DNA of 8,929 nucleotides from the NCBI GenBank assembly GCA_031267955.1, contig JAIRYB010000243.1:1-8929 (forward strand), in the 5' to 3' direction. Below, in pieces: positions 1 to 8,003 of the stretch (position 1 is its first letter; the number at the start of each line of letters is the position of its first letter). Position numbers and translations under genes: made by a program. The DNA comes from Spirochaetaceae bacterium. GTDB taxonomy: Bacteria; Spirochaetota; Spirochaetia; Treponematales; Breznakiellaceae. The notes under the pieces are model-generated. The model ran no database searches, was not told the DNA's origin, and saw only the letters and a list, made by a program, of their open reading frames with translations.

Positions 1-141
1 ACCAAATTCGACCGCCCGGCCTTTTACAGGATATGCTCCTTCTCGCGGATAGACGTGCTTGTAACCGACCTGAAACTGAACGAGCAGTGGGAATCGCTAT
101 TAATGCAAAACGGCGTGGAAATAATCTACGCCGCGGACTAA
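1..141 (+). CDS. DeoR/GlpR-family transcriptional regulator, C-terminal end only (partial)
   Basis: Frame 1 is open from the window edge to a TAA at 139-141, giving 46 residues. They start TKFDRPAFYRICSF and continue with DVLVTD, then a short helix and a final GVEIIYA strand. This matches the end of the DeoR C-terminal sugar-phosphate sensor domain (DeoRC), where a K-F/D-x-x-A-F...DVLITD segment is followed by a last strand of the type GVEVIxA. Proteins of this family bind DNA with an N-terminal helix-turn-helix and usually repress sugar-use genes until a phosphorylated sugar binds. The DNA-binding part lies outside the window, so the target and effector cannot be named. No terminator with a T-run follows it. 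The family call is fairly secure for so short a piece; specificity is unknown. Confidence 0.72.
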   Translation, partial: TKFDRPAFYRICSFSRIDVLVTDLKLNEQWESLLMQNGVEIIYAAD

Positions 142-304
142 TATTAAACCTGCCCCGCTGCCGTTCAGCCCCGGATAAACGCATAGGTCAAAGGTATCTT
201 CGAGAGATGCCCTGATAGTAATTCCTTCAGGCTGCCAGCACGGACAGCCGGGTAAATTTGACCCGTATTGCGATTACGGCCTTTCCGAACCCGCGCAAAA
301 CCGC

Positions 305-310
305 TATATT
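305..310 (+). promoter_or_regulatory. Putative -10 box (TATATT) directly before the metallopeptidase gene
   Basis: TATATT at 305-310 is the same hexamer as the -10 of the better promoter at 1867-1872. Only six bases separate it from the ATG at 317, so transcription would start at or next to the ATG. The -35 position (about 282-287, TTTCCG) is poor, which lowers confidence. A TTGACC at 258-263 is too far upstream to pair with it. Confidence 0.4.
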
Positions 311-316
311 TAAGCA

Positions 317-1810
317 ATGCGATTGACAGGATTACGAAAATATTACAGCTCTCCCGCTATTTTTGTTTTATTACCGCTGTTTTTAATTTCCTGCAAACTG
401 GCTATCGCTCCGGAAAACGAGGAAGAATCTGTCGAGGAGATGTACGCCGGGAGAAGCCGGCTGAATTTCCAGGCTGTCAGCATGGTCAATAACAAAATTT
501 ACGAAGTGAATGCGGTCCTTCTGGCGGAGAACGATGCCTGCGCTGTTTACGGGGATCCTAAAGAGAAAATTTTACCGTCTACCGCCGAGAAAATCGCCGG
601 GGAATACAAGGACCGCATAGCCCTCAGCATAACCAAGGCTTTCGGTAATTGCCCCGCCGGGAAAACCGTTATTCTCCTTCTGGATATAATTGACGGGTAT
701 AAAAATCAAGGTGACGCTTATACCGCCGGTTATTTCGATCTAAACAATGTATTCCCGAAGAGTCTTATAAAGAGTTCAAATGAAATGCCCATGCTTTACG
801 TTGATGTAAACCCGGGCGGGCCCGGTACTGATCAATTTTATTCTACTATTGCCCACGAGCTTCAGCATCTTATCAATTTTTACTCCCGGTATAACAGAAA
901 AAACCCCAGCCTTGAAAATATAACAAAGCAGGGGGAATTAAACGCGCTGATTGGATCCATAATGCAGGATACCTGGGTAGACGAGGGGCTTTCGTCCGCG
1001 GCGGAATATATCTACAACAAGGCATCGGAAAAAAACCGCGCGGGGAACTGGCATATTCAGGACAAGATAAATTATTATAACAATGCGGATATTTACTATA
1101 CGAAAGGGCAGAGCAAAATTGCTGCGGGGAATAATTTTTTTACATGGATAAACGATGATTTTGCCTACGATGAGTATATAACCGTTTATCTATTTTTCCA
1201 GTGGCTCAGGATTCAGGCGGATAATGATGTGGATATTTACCGTTCCATCATTGAATCGGAATACACCGACTACCGGGCGGTAATTGACGCGGCGTGCCGG
1301 TATATCCCCCGCCTTTTTGAGGGAGCGGAGTTTGACGATAGAGAGGCCTGGGAGCGGATTCTTGAAACCTGGTTCGCGGCCAATTATATCAACGCCCCGG
1401 AAAAAGAAAACGCCGCGCTCGGCCTTTTCGGGTACAACAGCGAATTTACCCTCTCCCCGCCCATGATGTCCGGTAAAAGTATTTCACTTTATCCCGGCGA
1501 CGGCGTGTACAGCAAACTGGCCGGCAAAACCTTCGCGTATCCCGAGTCGCCCGCGCATATCCGTTACGCCGCTCTGGGCAAGACAGAAATTCCGCTGGCG
1601 CGTATTACCCAGGGTACTCCCGGCAAGGGGGACGCGCTCCTTACCTTTAACGCCAATCACGATATAACGTCGATTGCCGCCGGTCCTGCCGAAACCGGCG
1701 TTCTGGCGGACAGGGAAACTGTCCCGGCGGAAGATCCCGCGCCCGGCCGTATGGCGGATTTGCCGGCAACGCCCCGCCCGATTGACAAGCGCCTCCCGAT
1801 CCGTTTTTAG
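317..1810 (+). CDS. Putative M30 (hyicolysin)-like zinc metallopeptidase lipoprotein
   Basis: This 497-residue protein starts with a short basic stretch (MRLTGLRKYY), a hydrophobic segment at about 13-24 and a lipobox LISC with Cys26 as the likely lipidated residue. It is therefore predicted to be exported and membrane-anchored. The catalytic signature is HELQH at 180-184 (His180, Glu181, His184). About 35 residues later comes WVDEGLSSAAEY (220-231), where Glu223 could be the third zinc ligand. An HExxH followed by a W-x-x-EGLS-x-x-AE block is the pattern of M30/hyicolysin-like peptidases; the substrate is unknown. A TAA at 311-313 blocks any upstream extension, so ATG 317 is the first ATG, and it has no Shine-Dalgarno. 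The C-terminal 110 residues are Pro/Ala-rich with no motif I recognise. Base composition shifts strongly along the gene: about 32-38% GC in 1081-1200 against about 62-70% in 1501-1560 and 1741-1800. The peptidase fold call is good; the exact family is an inference. Confidence 0.72.
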   Translation: MRLTGLRKYYSSPAIFVLLPLFLISCKLAIAPENEEESVEEMYAGRSRLNFQAVSMVNNKIYEVNAVLLAENDACAVYGDPKEKILPSTAEKIAGEYKDRIALSITKAFGNCPAGKTVILLLDIIDGYKNQGDAYTAGYFDLNNVFPKSLIKSSNEMPMLYVDVNPGGPGTDQFYSTIAHELQHLINFYSRYNRKNPSLENITKQGELNALIGSIMQDTWVDEGLSSAAEYIYNKASEKNRAGNWHIQDKINYYNNADIYYTKGQSKIAAGNNFFTWINDDFAYDEYITVYLFFQWLRIQADNDVDIYRSIIESEYTDYRAVIDAACRYIPRLFEGAEFDDREAWERILETWFAANYINAPEKENAALGLFGYNSEFTLSPPMMSGKSISLYPGDGVYSKLAGKTFAYPESPAHIRYAALGKTEIPLARITQGTPGKGDALLTFNANHDITSIAAGPAETGVLADRETVPAEDPAPGRMADLPATPRPIDKRLPIRF

Positions 1811-1843
1811 GCTTTCCCCTGTCAAGGCCGGTACGATCCGCAC

Positions 1844-1872
1844 TTGCGCCGCCCGGGCGATAGTGGTATATT
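1844..1872 (+). promoter_or_regulatory. Sigma-70-type promoter of the aldo/keto reductase gene
   Basis: TTGCGC (1844-1849) and TATATT (1867-1872) are separated by exactly 17 bases. The start codon lies 30 bases after the -10 box, which leaves a leader of about 20-25 nt holding the Shine-Dalgarno. This is the clearest promoter in the window. Confidence 0.6.
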
Positions 1873-1890
1873 TCAACCCAGCGTTTTATC

Positions 1891-1900
1891 AGGGGGGAAG
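1891..1900 (+). promoter_or_regulatory. Shine-Dalgarno with a G6 run, aldo/keto reductase gene
   Basis: An A followed by six G and AAG lies a few bases before ATG 1903 and fixes that start. The small lipoprotein on the other strand has a similar G6 run before its start. Confidence 0.6.
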
Positions 1901-1902
1901 CT

Positions 1903-2931
1903 ATGAAAAAAGTCAGGCTTGGCAAAACGGGTCTTATGGTAAGCAGGGTTGCCCTGGGCGGCATACCCATCATGCGGGTTCCAAAGGCTGAAGCGGCGGA
2001 ACTGGTCCGGGAGGCAATCGGGCTTGGGATAAACTTTATCGATACGGCCCATGTTTATTCCGACAGCGAGGAAAAAATCGGCGAAGGGATAAAGGGGATT
2101 AGGCGGGAGGACCTTGTTATCGCCTCGAAATCGCCGGCCAACGATAAAAAAGCGTTTAACGAGCACCTTGAAACCAGCCTTAAACGGCTCGGCGTGGATT
2201 ATATTGATATTTACCAGCTGCACAATATCGGCTCCGGCGCGCGGCGCGACGCGGTCCTTGCGCCCGGCGGCGCGTACGAGGGGCTTGTGGAAGCGGTCAG
2301 GGCGGGCAAAGTACGGTTCCCGGCGTTTTCGAGCCACAGCCTCCCCATAGTCCTTGAGCTTGCAAAAAGCGGCAAATTTTCCGTACTTCAATTCCCCTTC
2401 AATTATATTGATTACGAGGCGGAAAAAGATCTTATCCCGCTCGCAAAGGAACTTGATATGGGTTTTATCGCGATGAAACCCATGGGCGGCGGCCTTTTGG
2501 ACAACGCGGGGCTTTCCTTCCGTTATCTTCTACAGTACGACAGCGTTGTTCCCGATCCGGGCATTGAGCGGATAGAGGAAATACGGGAGATCGCGGCTAT
2601 TGTTGAAAAAAACGAACCCTTAAGCGGGGAGGACCGGAAAGAAATAGAAAAACTGCGCGCCGAATTCGGGCCGTCGTGGTGCCATCGCTGCGATTACTGC
2701 CAGCCATGCCCGCAGGGCATTCCCATAAGCTCGGCCCTGGGCGCGAAAAGCAGCATAAAGCGCTTTTCCCCGGCCCGCTGGCGGGAGCTAATCGGGCCGG
2801 CCCTTGAGAGCGCCAGGAACTGCCTTGAATGCGGCGAGTGCGTGAAGCGCTGCCCCTACCACCTTGAAATCCCGAAGCTGTTGAAAGAAAGCATCGCCTT
2901 TTGGGACGACCTGAATTCCGGGGCCGCTTAA
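1903..2931 (+). CDS. Aldo/keto reductase with C-terminal double [4Fe-4S] ferredoxin-like domain
   Basis: This 342-residue cytoplasmic oxidoreductase has an AKR TIM barrel fused to an iron-sulfur tail. It begins KVRLGKTGLMVSRVALGG, a typical AKR start. The catalytic tetrad is visible as Asp47 and Tyr52 (FIDTAHVYSDSE), Lys76 (ASKSPAND) and His107 (YQLHNI). The tail carries CxxCxxCxxCP at 260-270 and CxxCxxCxxxCP at 307-318, enough cysteines for two [4Fe-4S] clusters. This build is common in anaerobes and is often annotated as an 'aldo/keto reductase, 4Fe-4S' protein. The clusters suggest electron exchange with ferredoxin or a flavoprotein rather than simple NAD(P)H carbonyl reduction, but the physiological substrate is not known. 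Start ATG 1903 is supported by the G6 Shine-Dalgarno and the promoter at 1844-1872. The gene appears to be transcribed alone and ends 6 nt from the convergent methyltransferase gene. Confidence 0.9.
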   Translation: MKKVRLGKTGLMVSRVALGGIPIMRVPKAEAAELVREAIGLGINFIDTAHVYSDSEEKIGEGIKGIRREDLVIASKSPANDKKAFNEHLETSLKRLGVDYIDIYQLHNIGSGARRDAVLAPGGAYEGLVEAVRAGKVRFPAFSSHSLPIVLELAKSGKFSVLQFPFNYIDYEAEKDLIPLAKELDMGFIAMKPMGGGLLDNAGLSFRYLLQYDSVVPDPGIERIEEIREIAAIVEKNEPLSGEDRKEIEKLRAEFGPSWCHRCDYCQPCPQGIPISSALGAKSSIKRFSPARWRELIGPALESARNCLECGECVKRCPYHLEIPKLLKESIAFWDDLNSGAA

Positions 2932-2937
2932 AAGTCT

Positions 2938-4290
2938 TTACAATACCCGGTAATAGCCGCACTTAAGGTAAAAGGATTCGTCATAACCCAGCAGGATGGG
3001 GTGATCCGGGGCCTGGGAACGGAAATCAATCTGGATAAGGCGCCGGCCGGCATCGGCGGCGGCCGACGCAATCACGCGCTTGAATGTTTCCTCGCCGACA
3101 GCCTGGCTGCATGAACAGGTGACCAGGCAGCCGCCTCTTTTAACAAGCCTGACGGCGGAAAAATTGATTTCCCGGTAGCCGCGCAGCGCCCCTTCCAGGG
3201 CGGAACCGGACTTGGCGAACGCCGGGGGATCCAGGATAACCAGGTCAAATTTTTCCGCTTCCCGTTCCGCGCGCCGCAGGTAATCGAATACATCGGCCTC
3301 GACCGCGGTAATTCTGTTTTCCACGCCGTTGAGCGCGGCATTTTTCATGACCGTTTCCAGCGCCGCTTTTGACACGTCCACCGCGATAACTTCGCTTGCC
3401 GCGCCGGGCCGGGCCGCGTGTACGGCAAACCCGCCGGTATAGGAGCAGGCGTCCAGTACCCGGCCCCCTCCTGTGCAGGAGGAGGCCCGCAGGCGGTTTT
3501 CCCGCTGGTCCAGAAAATGGCCGGTTTTCTGCCCGGCCTCCGGGTTTATCGCGAAGGGAAGGCCGTTCTCAAAAATTACAATGCCGCCCCGGGGAAAATC
3601 CCCCCGGATAAGCCCTTCCCTGGGCAGGAGGCCTTCCAGCCCCCGCACCCTGGCGGCCGACTTTTCGATGATCCCCCTTGGCGGCCCGAAAGCCCCTTCC
3701 TGGGGGGAAAGCGGCGCGGAAAGCGTTTCCGTAAGCGCGTCGAGAATTTCCTCCCGCCTCTCGTCCATGCCGTAGATGAGGAACTGCACCACAAGCCAGG
3801 ATTCAGGCGGCCCCAGCGCCGCTTCGGCGGCGGCAAAGGTAACGGGCCTTTCCGCGCACTTCGCCTCCAGGTCCGCGAGGGGCCAGCCCGCAAAACGGTC
3901 GATGATAAGGCCGGGGAGGAAGTCCGCCTCGGCGAACACAAGCCGCCGGGATTCAAGGCGGGGGCCGGGGCCGGACAGGCCGTCCACTTGTACCCGGCGC
4001 ATGACGGCCTCCCGTATGCGGTGTTTGAAGAAACCCTTGTCCACTCCCTCTTTTGAAGGGGAATAAATGCGGGCGCGTATCTTCGAATGGGGGTTTGCAA
4101 AAGCGCGCCCCAGATACTGCCTGCGGGAAGTTTCCACATCGGCAAGTTCTCCGGGAATGAGTTCCGCCCCGGGGGCGTCCCTGTCGGGGTCCCGGCCTTC
4201 CAATACTTTCGCGATTTCGTTGTCGTAAACCCAGGGGTGGCCCGCGCGGATACGGCCTTCCCTGCCGGGTTTTATGATAATGCGTTTCAT
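2938..4290 (-). CDS. rlmI: RlmI/RlmK-type class I SAM-dependent rRNA (cytosine-C5) methyltransferase
   Basis: This 450-residue protein matches COG1092. It has an N-terminal PUA-like RNA-binding region (about 1-75, with GHPWVYDNEI at 17-26), a middle domain, and a Rossmann methyltransferase domain from about residue 255. Visible motifs are TGHFLDQRENR (256-266), the SAM-binding motif I VLDACSYTGGF (278-288), an acidic motif II at DVSKAAL (305-311), motif IV DPPAFAKS (354-361), and TCSCSQ (391-396) with the cysteine expected for m5C chemistry. DHP at 429-431 is also typical of the family. E. coli RlmI (396 aa) makes m5C1962 in 23S rRNA; the same role here is inferred from family membership. Length is somewhat above the usual because of loops near 30-45 and 185-205. 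The ATG overlaps the ppk stop (ATGA, 4287-4290) and has no Shine-Dalgarno, so translation probably depends on ribosomes finishing ppk. The family is secure, the exact target base less so. Confidence 0.85.
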   Translation of the reverse strand: MKRIIIKPGREGRIRAGHPWVYDNEIAKVLEGRDPDRDAPGAELIPGELADVETSRRQYLGRAFANPHSKIRARIYSPSKEGVDKGFFKHRIREAVMRRVQVDGLSGPGPRLESRRLVFAEADFLPGLIIDRFAGWPLADLEAKCAERPVTFAAAEAALGPPESWLVVQFLIYGMDERREEILDALTETLSAPLSPQEGAFGPPRGIIEKSAARVRGLEGLLPREGLIRGDFPRGGIVIFENGLPFAINPEAGQKTGHFLDQRENRLRASSCTGGGRVLDACSYTGGFAVHAARPGAASEVIAVDVSKAALETVMKNAALNGVENRITAVEADVFDYLRRAEREAEKFDLVILDPPAFAKSGSALEGALRGYREINFSAVRLVKRGGCLVTCSCSQAVGEETFKRVIASAAADAGRRLIQIDFRSQAPDHPILLGYDESFYLKCGYYRVL

Positions 4291-6425
4291 GATTTTCGGC
4301 GGGCCGTACCCCCCCGCCGGACAATAAATTCCTGCTTTTCCGCCCAGGGGTTTTCCGCGGCCCGCTCCGCCCGGGCAAGAAAGTATTCCTGCGCGCGGAA
4401 AGGCTCCTCGTCTTTTTCAGGAACGCGCCTGGACCAAACCCCGTCCGCGCCGAGCCGCCATGCCTGCTGGTTGTCGCGGAAACAGGCTTCCAGAATATCC
4501 CGGACTTCTTCGCGTATATCCGCCTGAAGTACCGGGAACATCAGCTCGACCCGCCGTTCCAGGTTACGGGGCATCCAGTCGGCGCTGGAAAGGTACACTT
4601 CCTCGTTTCCGCCGTTGGAAAAACAGAAGATACGGGAGTGTTCAAGGTAGCGATCCACTATGCCCGTAACCTGGATGTTTTCGGAAAGGCCGGGTACGCC
4701 GGGGACCAGTGTGCAGATGCCCCGGACATTGAGCGTTATTCGTACCCCCGCCTGGGAAGCCCGGTATAAGGCTTCGATAACGCCGCAGTCGGCCAGGGAA
4801 TTCATCTTGGCCATGATGCGGCCGGGGGTTTGCGGGCTTGACCGCTTTGCCTCCCGGTCTATCAGTTCGATAAGCCGGTACTTCAGATTGGTCGGGGCGA
4901 TCACAAGCTGCCTTGTAGCGTGGATTACCGAATAGCCGGTGATCATGTTGAACAGCAGCCCCGCGTCAAAGGCAATGTCCTCCCGCGCGGTAAAGATGCC
5001 TATATCCTCGTACAGCGCCGCCGTCTTGTGGTTGTAGTTCCCCGTGGAAAGGTGGACGTAGCGCCTTATCCCGTCCTGTTCCTTCCTGATTACAAGGGTG
5101 ACTTTGGCGTGTACCTTGAGCCGCGCAAGGCCGTAGACCACAATGACCCCGGCTTTTTCCAGACGGTTTGCCCAGGTAATGTTCCGGGCTTCGTCAAACC
5201 GGGCTTTGAGTTCCACAAGGGCGGTTACATGTTTTCCGTTTAACGCGGCTTCTTCCAGCGCCCGGATTATGGGGGAGTCCCCGCCGGTACGGTAGAGCGC
5301 GGTTTTTATGGAAATTACCTGGGGGTCCTGCGCCGCGTCCCGGAAAAAACGCAGTACCGGATCGAAAGACTGGTAGGGCAGATGCAGCATCACGTCGCTC
5401 TGGCTTATCCTGTCCCAGAGGGACTCTTCCTCGCTAAAGGCGTTCTGGGGATAGATACGCCGGTTCTTCAGCCTGAGCTTGTCAAAGCCCGGCGTGTCGG
5501 CAAGGGCGGAAAGGCTGTGCAGGTCCAGGGGCCCGTCTATCTCGTAGAGATCGTCTTCTTCCAGTTCAAAACGCCGGGCCAGCGCTTCCTTAAGCCTGGC
5601 GCTTCCCGTTGTATAAACCATGCGGACTACCCGGGAAGAATCCCTCCTCTCAATAACCTCTTCCATCGCTTCCATAAAATCTTCGTCCCGTTTTTCATCA
5701 ACAGAAAAATCCGCGTCCCTGTTCACATTGAAAAGCATGCTTTCCCTGATCGTATATCCGGGAAAAAGATACGCCCCCCAGCTGAGTATGACATCGTCCA
5801 AAAGCGCCCAGCGGACGGCCCCGCTTTCCCCGGCGCCGGTATTGCTGTTCGGCAGCCTGACGGTCCGGCCGACTACGGGGGGTATCTTGACGATCGAGCT
5901 GTATTCCGTTGCCTCGCCCCCGTCCGGAGGGGCGGCTTCGGTTTCCAGCAGAAAGGCCGCATGGATGGAAACTGAATCGATCATAAGGTTGTCTTCTTCG
6001 TTATCGCCGAAACGGAGCGGGGTAAGAACCGGATAAATTTCCCGCATAAAAAACGATTCAAGAAAATCCATATCTTCAAGCGAATACCTGTCCGGCCTTA
6101 CCAGTTCCAGCCCTTCCCGTTCAAGCGCGGGAAATATTTCGTTCCGCAGGCACTCGTACTGTTTTTTCACAATGTCCCGCGTTTTCTCCGCCGCGGTTTT
6201 GATCTGCGCTTCAGGGCTGATCCCCGCGGGGTCCTGTCCGGCCCCGGCCCGCTTTGCCCGCTTTATCGCGGCGAGGCGGACCATGAAAAATTCGTCGAAA
6301 TTGGAAGAAACAATAGCAAGAAAGCGGAAACGATCCAGAGGGGGGAGTCCGGGCCGGAGCCCTTCGTCAAGAACCCGGCGGTTAAAATCGATCCACGAAA
6401 GATCGCGGTTAAAAAAACGTTTCAT
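4287..6425 (-). CDS. ppk1: Polyphosphate kinase 1
   Basis: Full-length PPK1 (712 residues; E. coli 688) makes inorganic polyphosphate from ATP in the cytoplasm. The N domain opens with RFFNRDLSWIDFNRRVLDEG and FLAIVSSNFDEFFMVR (35-50), both hallmark PPK1 blocks. The two phospholipase-D-like C-terminal domains follow. YRT with Arg379 and ELKARFDE with Arg409 match the Mg/phosphate-binding arginines. LKVHAK holds His439, the likely autophosphorylated histidine, and YVHLSTGNYN holds His458. YLEHSR holds His596, corresponding to the third conserved histidine. No key residue is missing, so the enzyme should be active. Its start ATG overlaps the stop of the upstream ppx/gppA-like gene (ATGA, 6422-6425) without a recognisable Shine-Dalgarno, and its stop overlaps the rlmI start. 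Coupling to a polyphosphate/ppGpp phosphatase suggests joint control of polyphosphate turnover. Confidence 0.95.
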   Translation of the reverse strand: MKRFFNRDLSWIDFNRRVLDEGLRPGLPPLDRFRFLAIVSSNFDEFFMVRLAAIKRAKRAGAGQDPAGISPEAQIKTAAEKTRDIVKKQYECLRNEIFPALEREGLELVRPDRYSLEDMDFLESFFMREIYPVLTPLRFGDNEEDNLMIDSVSIHAAFLLETEAAPPDGGEATEYSSIVKIPPVVGRTVRLPNSNTGAGESGAVRWALLDDVILSWGAYLFPGYTIRESMLFNVNRDADFSVDEKRDEDFMEAMEEVIERRDSSRVVRMVYTTGSARLKEALARRFELEEDDLYEIDGPLDLHSLSALADTPGFDKLRLKNRRIYPQNAFSEEESLWDRISQSDVMLHLPYQSFDPVLRFFRDAAQDPQVISIKTALYRTGGDSPIIRALEEAALNGKHVTALVELKARFDEARNITWANRLEKAGVIVVYGLARLKVHAKVTLVIRKEQDGIRRYVHLSTGNYNHKTAALYEDIGIFTAREDIAFDAGLLFNMITGYSVIHATRQLVIAPTNLKYRLIELIDREAKRSSPQTPGRIMAKMNSLADCGVIEALYRASQAGVRITLNVRGICTLVPGVPGLSENIQVTGIVDRYLEHSRIFCFSNGGNEEVYLSSADWMPRNLERRVELMFPVLQADIREEVRDILEACFRDNQQAWRLGADGVWSRRVPEKDEEPFRAQEYFLARAERAAENPWAEKQEFIVRRGGTARRKS

Positions 6426-7960
6426 GTTAAAATCACTTTATAGCCGAAAGTATCCTGAAACATATCCCCTTTTTCTTCAAGGCCCATAAGTTCAGAACTG
6501 ATGTCGAAATTTCCCCCGGTGTGGAGAACAATTGTTTCGTTCCTGCGCCCCACGGTGATATTCCGGATACGCTGGGAATGCCCCCGGTCAAGCGCGTCGG
6601 CAAGGCGCAGGATAGACGCCATCTTGAGTACCAGAATCCGCTCTTCCCGCTGCAGCGCGATATAGTCGATATCGGCCTGGGAGGGGGGATCGCTGCGGTG
6701 GTAGCGGATCACATTGGCGATAACGCCAAGCTCCTCCCGGTGCAGGCCGAAAATTTCCGAATTGGCGATGATGTACTGGCCGTGTTTGTGATGCCCCGAT
6801 CCCCGGATAAACATGCCTATATCGTGGAGTGTTGCCGCTACTTCCAGCATAACCCTTTCCCTGCGGTTCATGCCGTGTTCCCGGGCCAGGGCGTCGAAAA
6901 GAATATTGCACAGAAACGCCACGTGCCGGTTATGCGCCTCGTCAAAATGGTACTTCCGCCCGAGATTCACCGCCGAAGCGATGATCTGGGAATAGAATTC
7001 CTCCTGTAGTTCCGAATCCACCCCCAGGGTTAAGTCGATGAGCAGGCCCTCCCTGATAGACACAAAAGGTACTACTACCTGGGCCGCGCTGGTACGCTCC
7101 AAAAAGAGTTTGTACACAAGGTTGCCGGGTATAAAGCCTTCCGAATCCGAATAAGGCACCTGCAAATTCTTTACGCATTCTTCGGGGCTGTAGTTCCGTA
7201 TCGTGTCCACAAACCGGACAAACGCGTCCCGTTCGATAACCCAGCAGTCGTTGTTAAGTTCTTTTCCAATCCGGGTGGCGAGGAACCGCGCGTCGGAACC
7301 GGCGATCACAAAAACTTTGACATGCCCAAGCTCCATATCGGCGTTGAGGAATTCGGAAGTGTTCCGCACATTTTCCCGAAGGTAGCGCCCCTGGGACTGG
7401 AGGGCATCGGAAACATTGCGGAAATACTGGCCGATCAGGATGGTCCCCAGGTGGATGCTGTGGGCGGCGACCATCTTCCCCTTGCGGAGCAGCATAATTT
7501 CTGTTGAACCGCCGCCCACGTCGATGATCATGGAACTGGAGCGCCGGAACTGCGCCAGATCGTTCTTCAGGGCATAGCGCACCGCAAGGTACATAAGCCG
7601 GTTTTCCTCAATGCCCTCGACAATGGTAAGCAGAAAGCCCGTTTCCTGGCGAACCCGGTCCACAAACATATCCCGGTTACGGGCAACCCGGAGCGCGCTC
7701 GTCGCAATAACGTGAACATTGTCACGGCTGATGCCCCAGCCCGAAAGCAGTTCCTGGTAGTTCCGCAGCACCGAAAGGCATTCTAGAAAAGATTCCCGGG
7801 AAACTTCCCCGGAGGTAAACACGTCCCGTCCCAGGGCAACAGGTTTTCCCGCCTGATCCAGGGCCTTCCACCGGGAATTTTCGCCGATCTCGGCAATCAG
7901 AAGCCTTATCCCGGTAGAACCAATTTCAAGAATAGCGACAAGATGATTAGTAGTAGTCAT
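6422..7960 (-). CDS. Ppx/GppA-family exopolyphosphatase / pppGpp phosphatase with C-terminal HD domain
   Basis: Starting at ATG 7960 the protein has 512 residues. An ASKHA-fold phosphatase region (about 1-310) carries LEIGSTGIRLL (11-21), IATSALR (85-91), EGIEENRLMY (115-124, with Glu119 where the family has its catalytic Glu) and IIDVGGGSTEI (145-155). A C-terminal HD region has LHDIG (378-382), a histidine cluster GHHKHG (389-394) and RYHR (419-422). Known members remove terminal phosphates from polyphosphate or convert pppGpp to ppGpp; which one applies here is unclear, though the downstream ppk1 favours polyphosphate. Oddities are Glu in place of the usual Asp in the first D-x-G-S motif, with STG instead of SNS, and an HD metal site that looks complete. 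An in-frame ATG at 7987 would add nine residues. I prefer 7960 because family proteins start just before the first strand; neither start has a good Shine-Dalgarno. The small lipoprotein gene lies 53 nt upstream on the same strand. Confidence 0.87.
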   Translation of the reverse strand: MTTTNHLVAILEIGSTGIRLLIAEIGENSRWKALDQAGKPVALGRDVFTSGEVSRESFLECLSVLRNYQELLSGWGISRDNVHVIATSALRVARNRDMFVDRVRQETGFLLTIVEGIEENRLMYLAVRYALKNDLAQFRRSSSMIIDVGGGSTEIMLLRKGKMVAAHSIHLGTILIGQYFRNVSDALQSQGRYLRENVRNTSEFLNADMELGHVKVFVIAGSDARFLATRIGKELNNDCWVIERDAFVRFVDTIRNYSPEECVKNLQVPYSDSEGFIPGNLVYKLFLERTSAAQVVVPFVSIREGLLIDLTLGVDSELQEEFYSQIIASAVNLGRKYHFDEAHNRHVAFLCNILFDALAREHGMNRRERVMLEVAATLHDIGMFIRGSGHHKHGQYIIANSEIFGLHREELGVIANVIRYHRSDPPSQADIDYIALQREERILVLKMASILRLADALDRGHSQRIRNITVGRRNETIVLHTGGNFDISSELMGLEEKGDMFQDTFGYKVILT

Positions 7961-8003
7961 ACCAGATTCAAAGCCCCCGCTTGGCATTTACCGGCAAGTG
8001 ACG

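Noticed and set aside
193..211. Stem-loop GGTATCT / AGATGCC after the DeoR-type gene, looked at as terminator or part of a tRNA
   Set aside because: No T-run follows, and there is no cloverleaf, T-loop or CCA end around it; too little to call.
258..263. TTGACC as a -35 box for the metallopeptidase gene
   Set aside because: No -10 hexamer at 16-18 bases; the TATATT at 305 is 41 bases further on.
1484..1973. Minus-strand frames over the metallopeptidase end and reductase promoter
   Set aside because: They overlap a supported gene and a good promoter, and the translations are Arg/Gly-rich without motifs.
5382..5975. Long + strand open frame (197 codons) opposite ppk1, and similar ones at 3418-4056 and 6521-7009
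   Set aside because: They lie antisense to well-supported genes with intact family motifs, lack Shine-Dalgarno sequences and have no recognisable domains; GC-rich antisense frames are expected to stay open.
6422..6445. TATAAA-like -10 just before ppk1
   Set aside because: It lies in the coding end of the upstream gene with no -35 partner identified; the ATGA overlap explains expression better.
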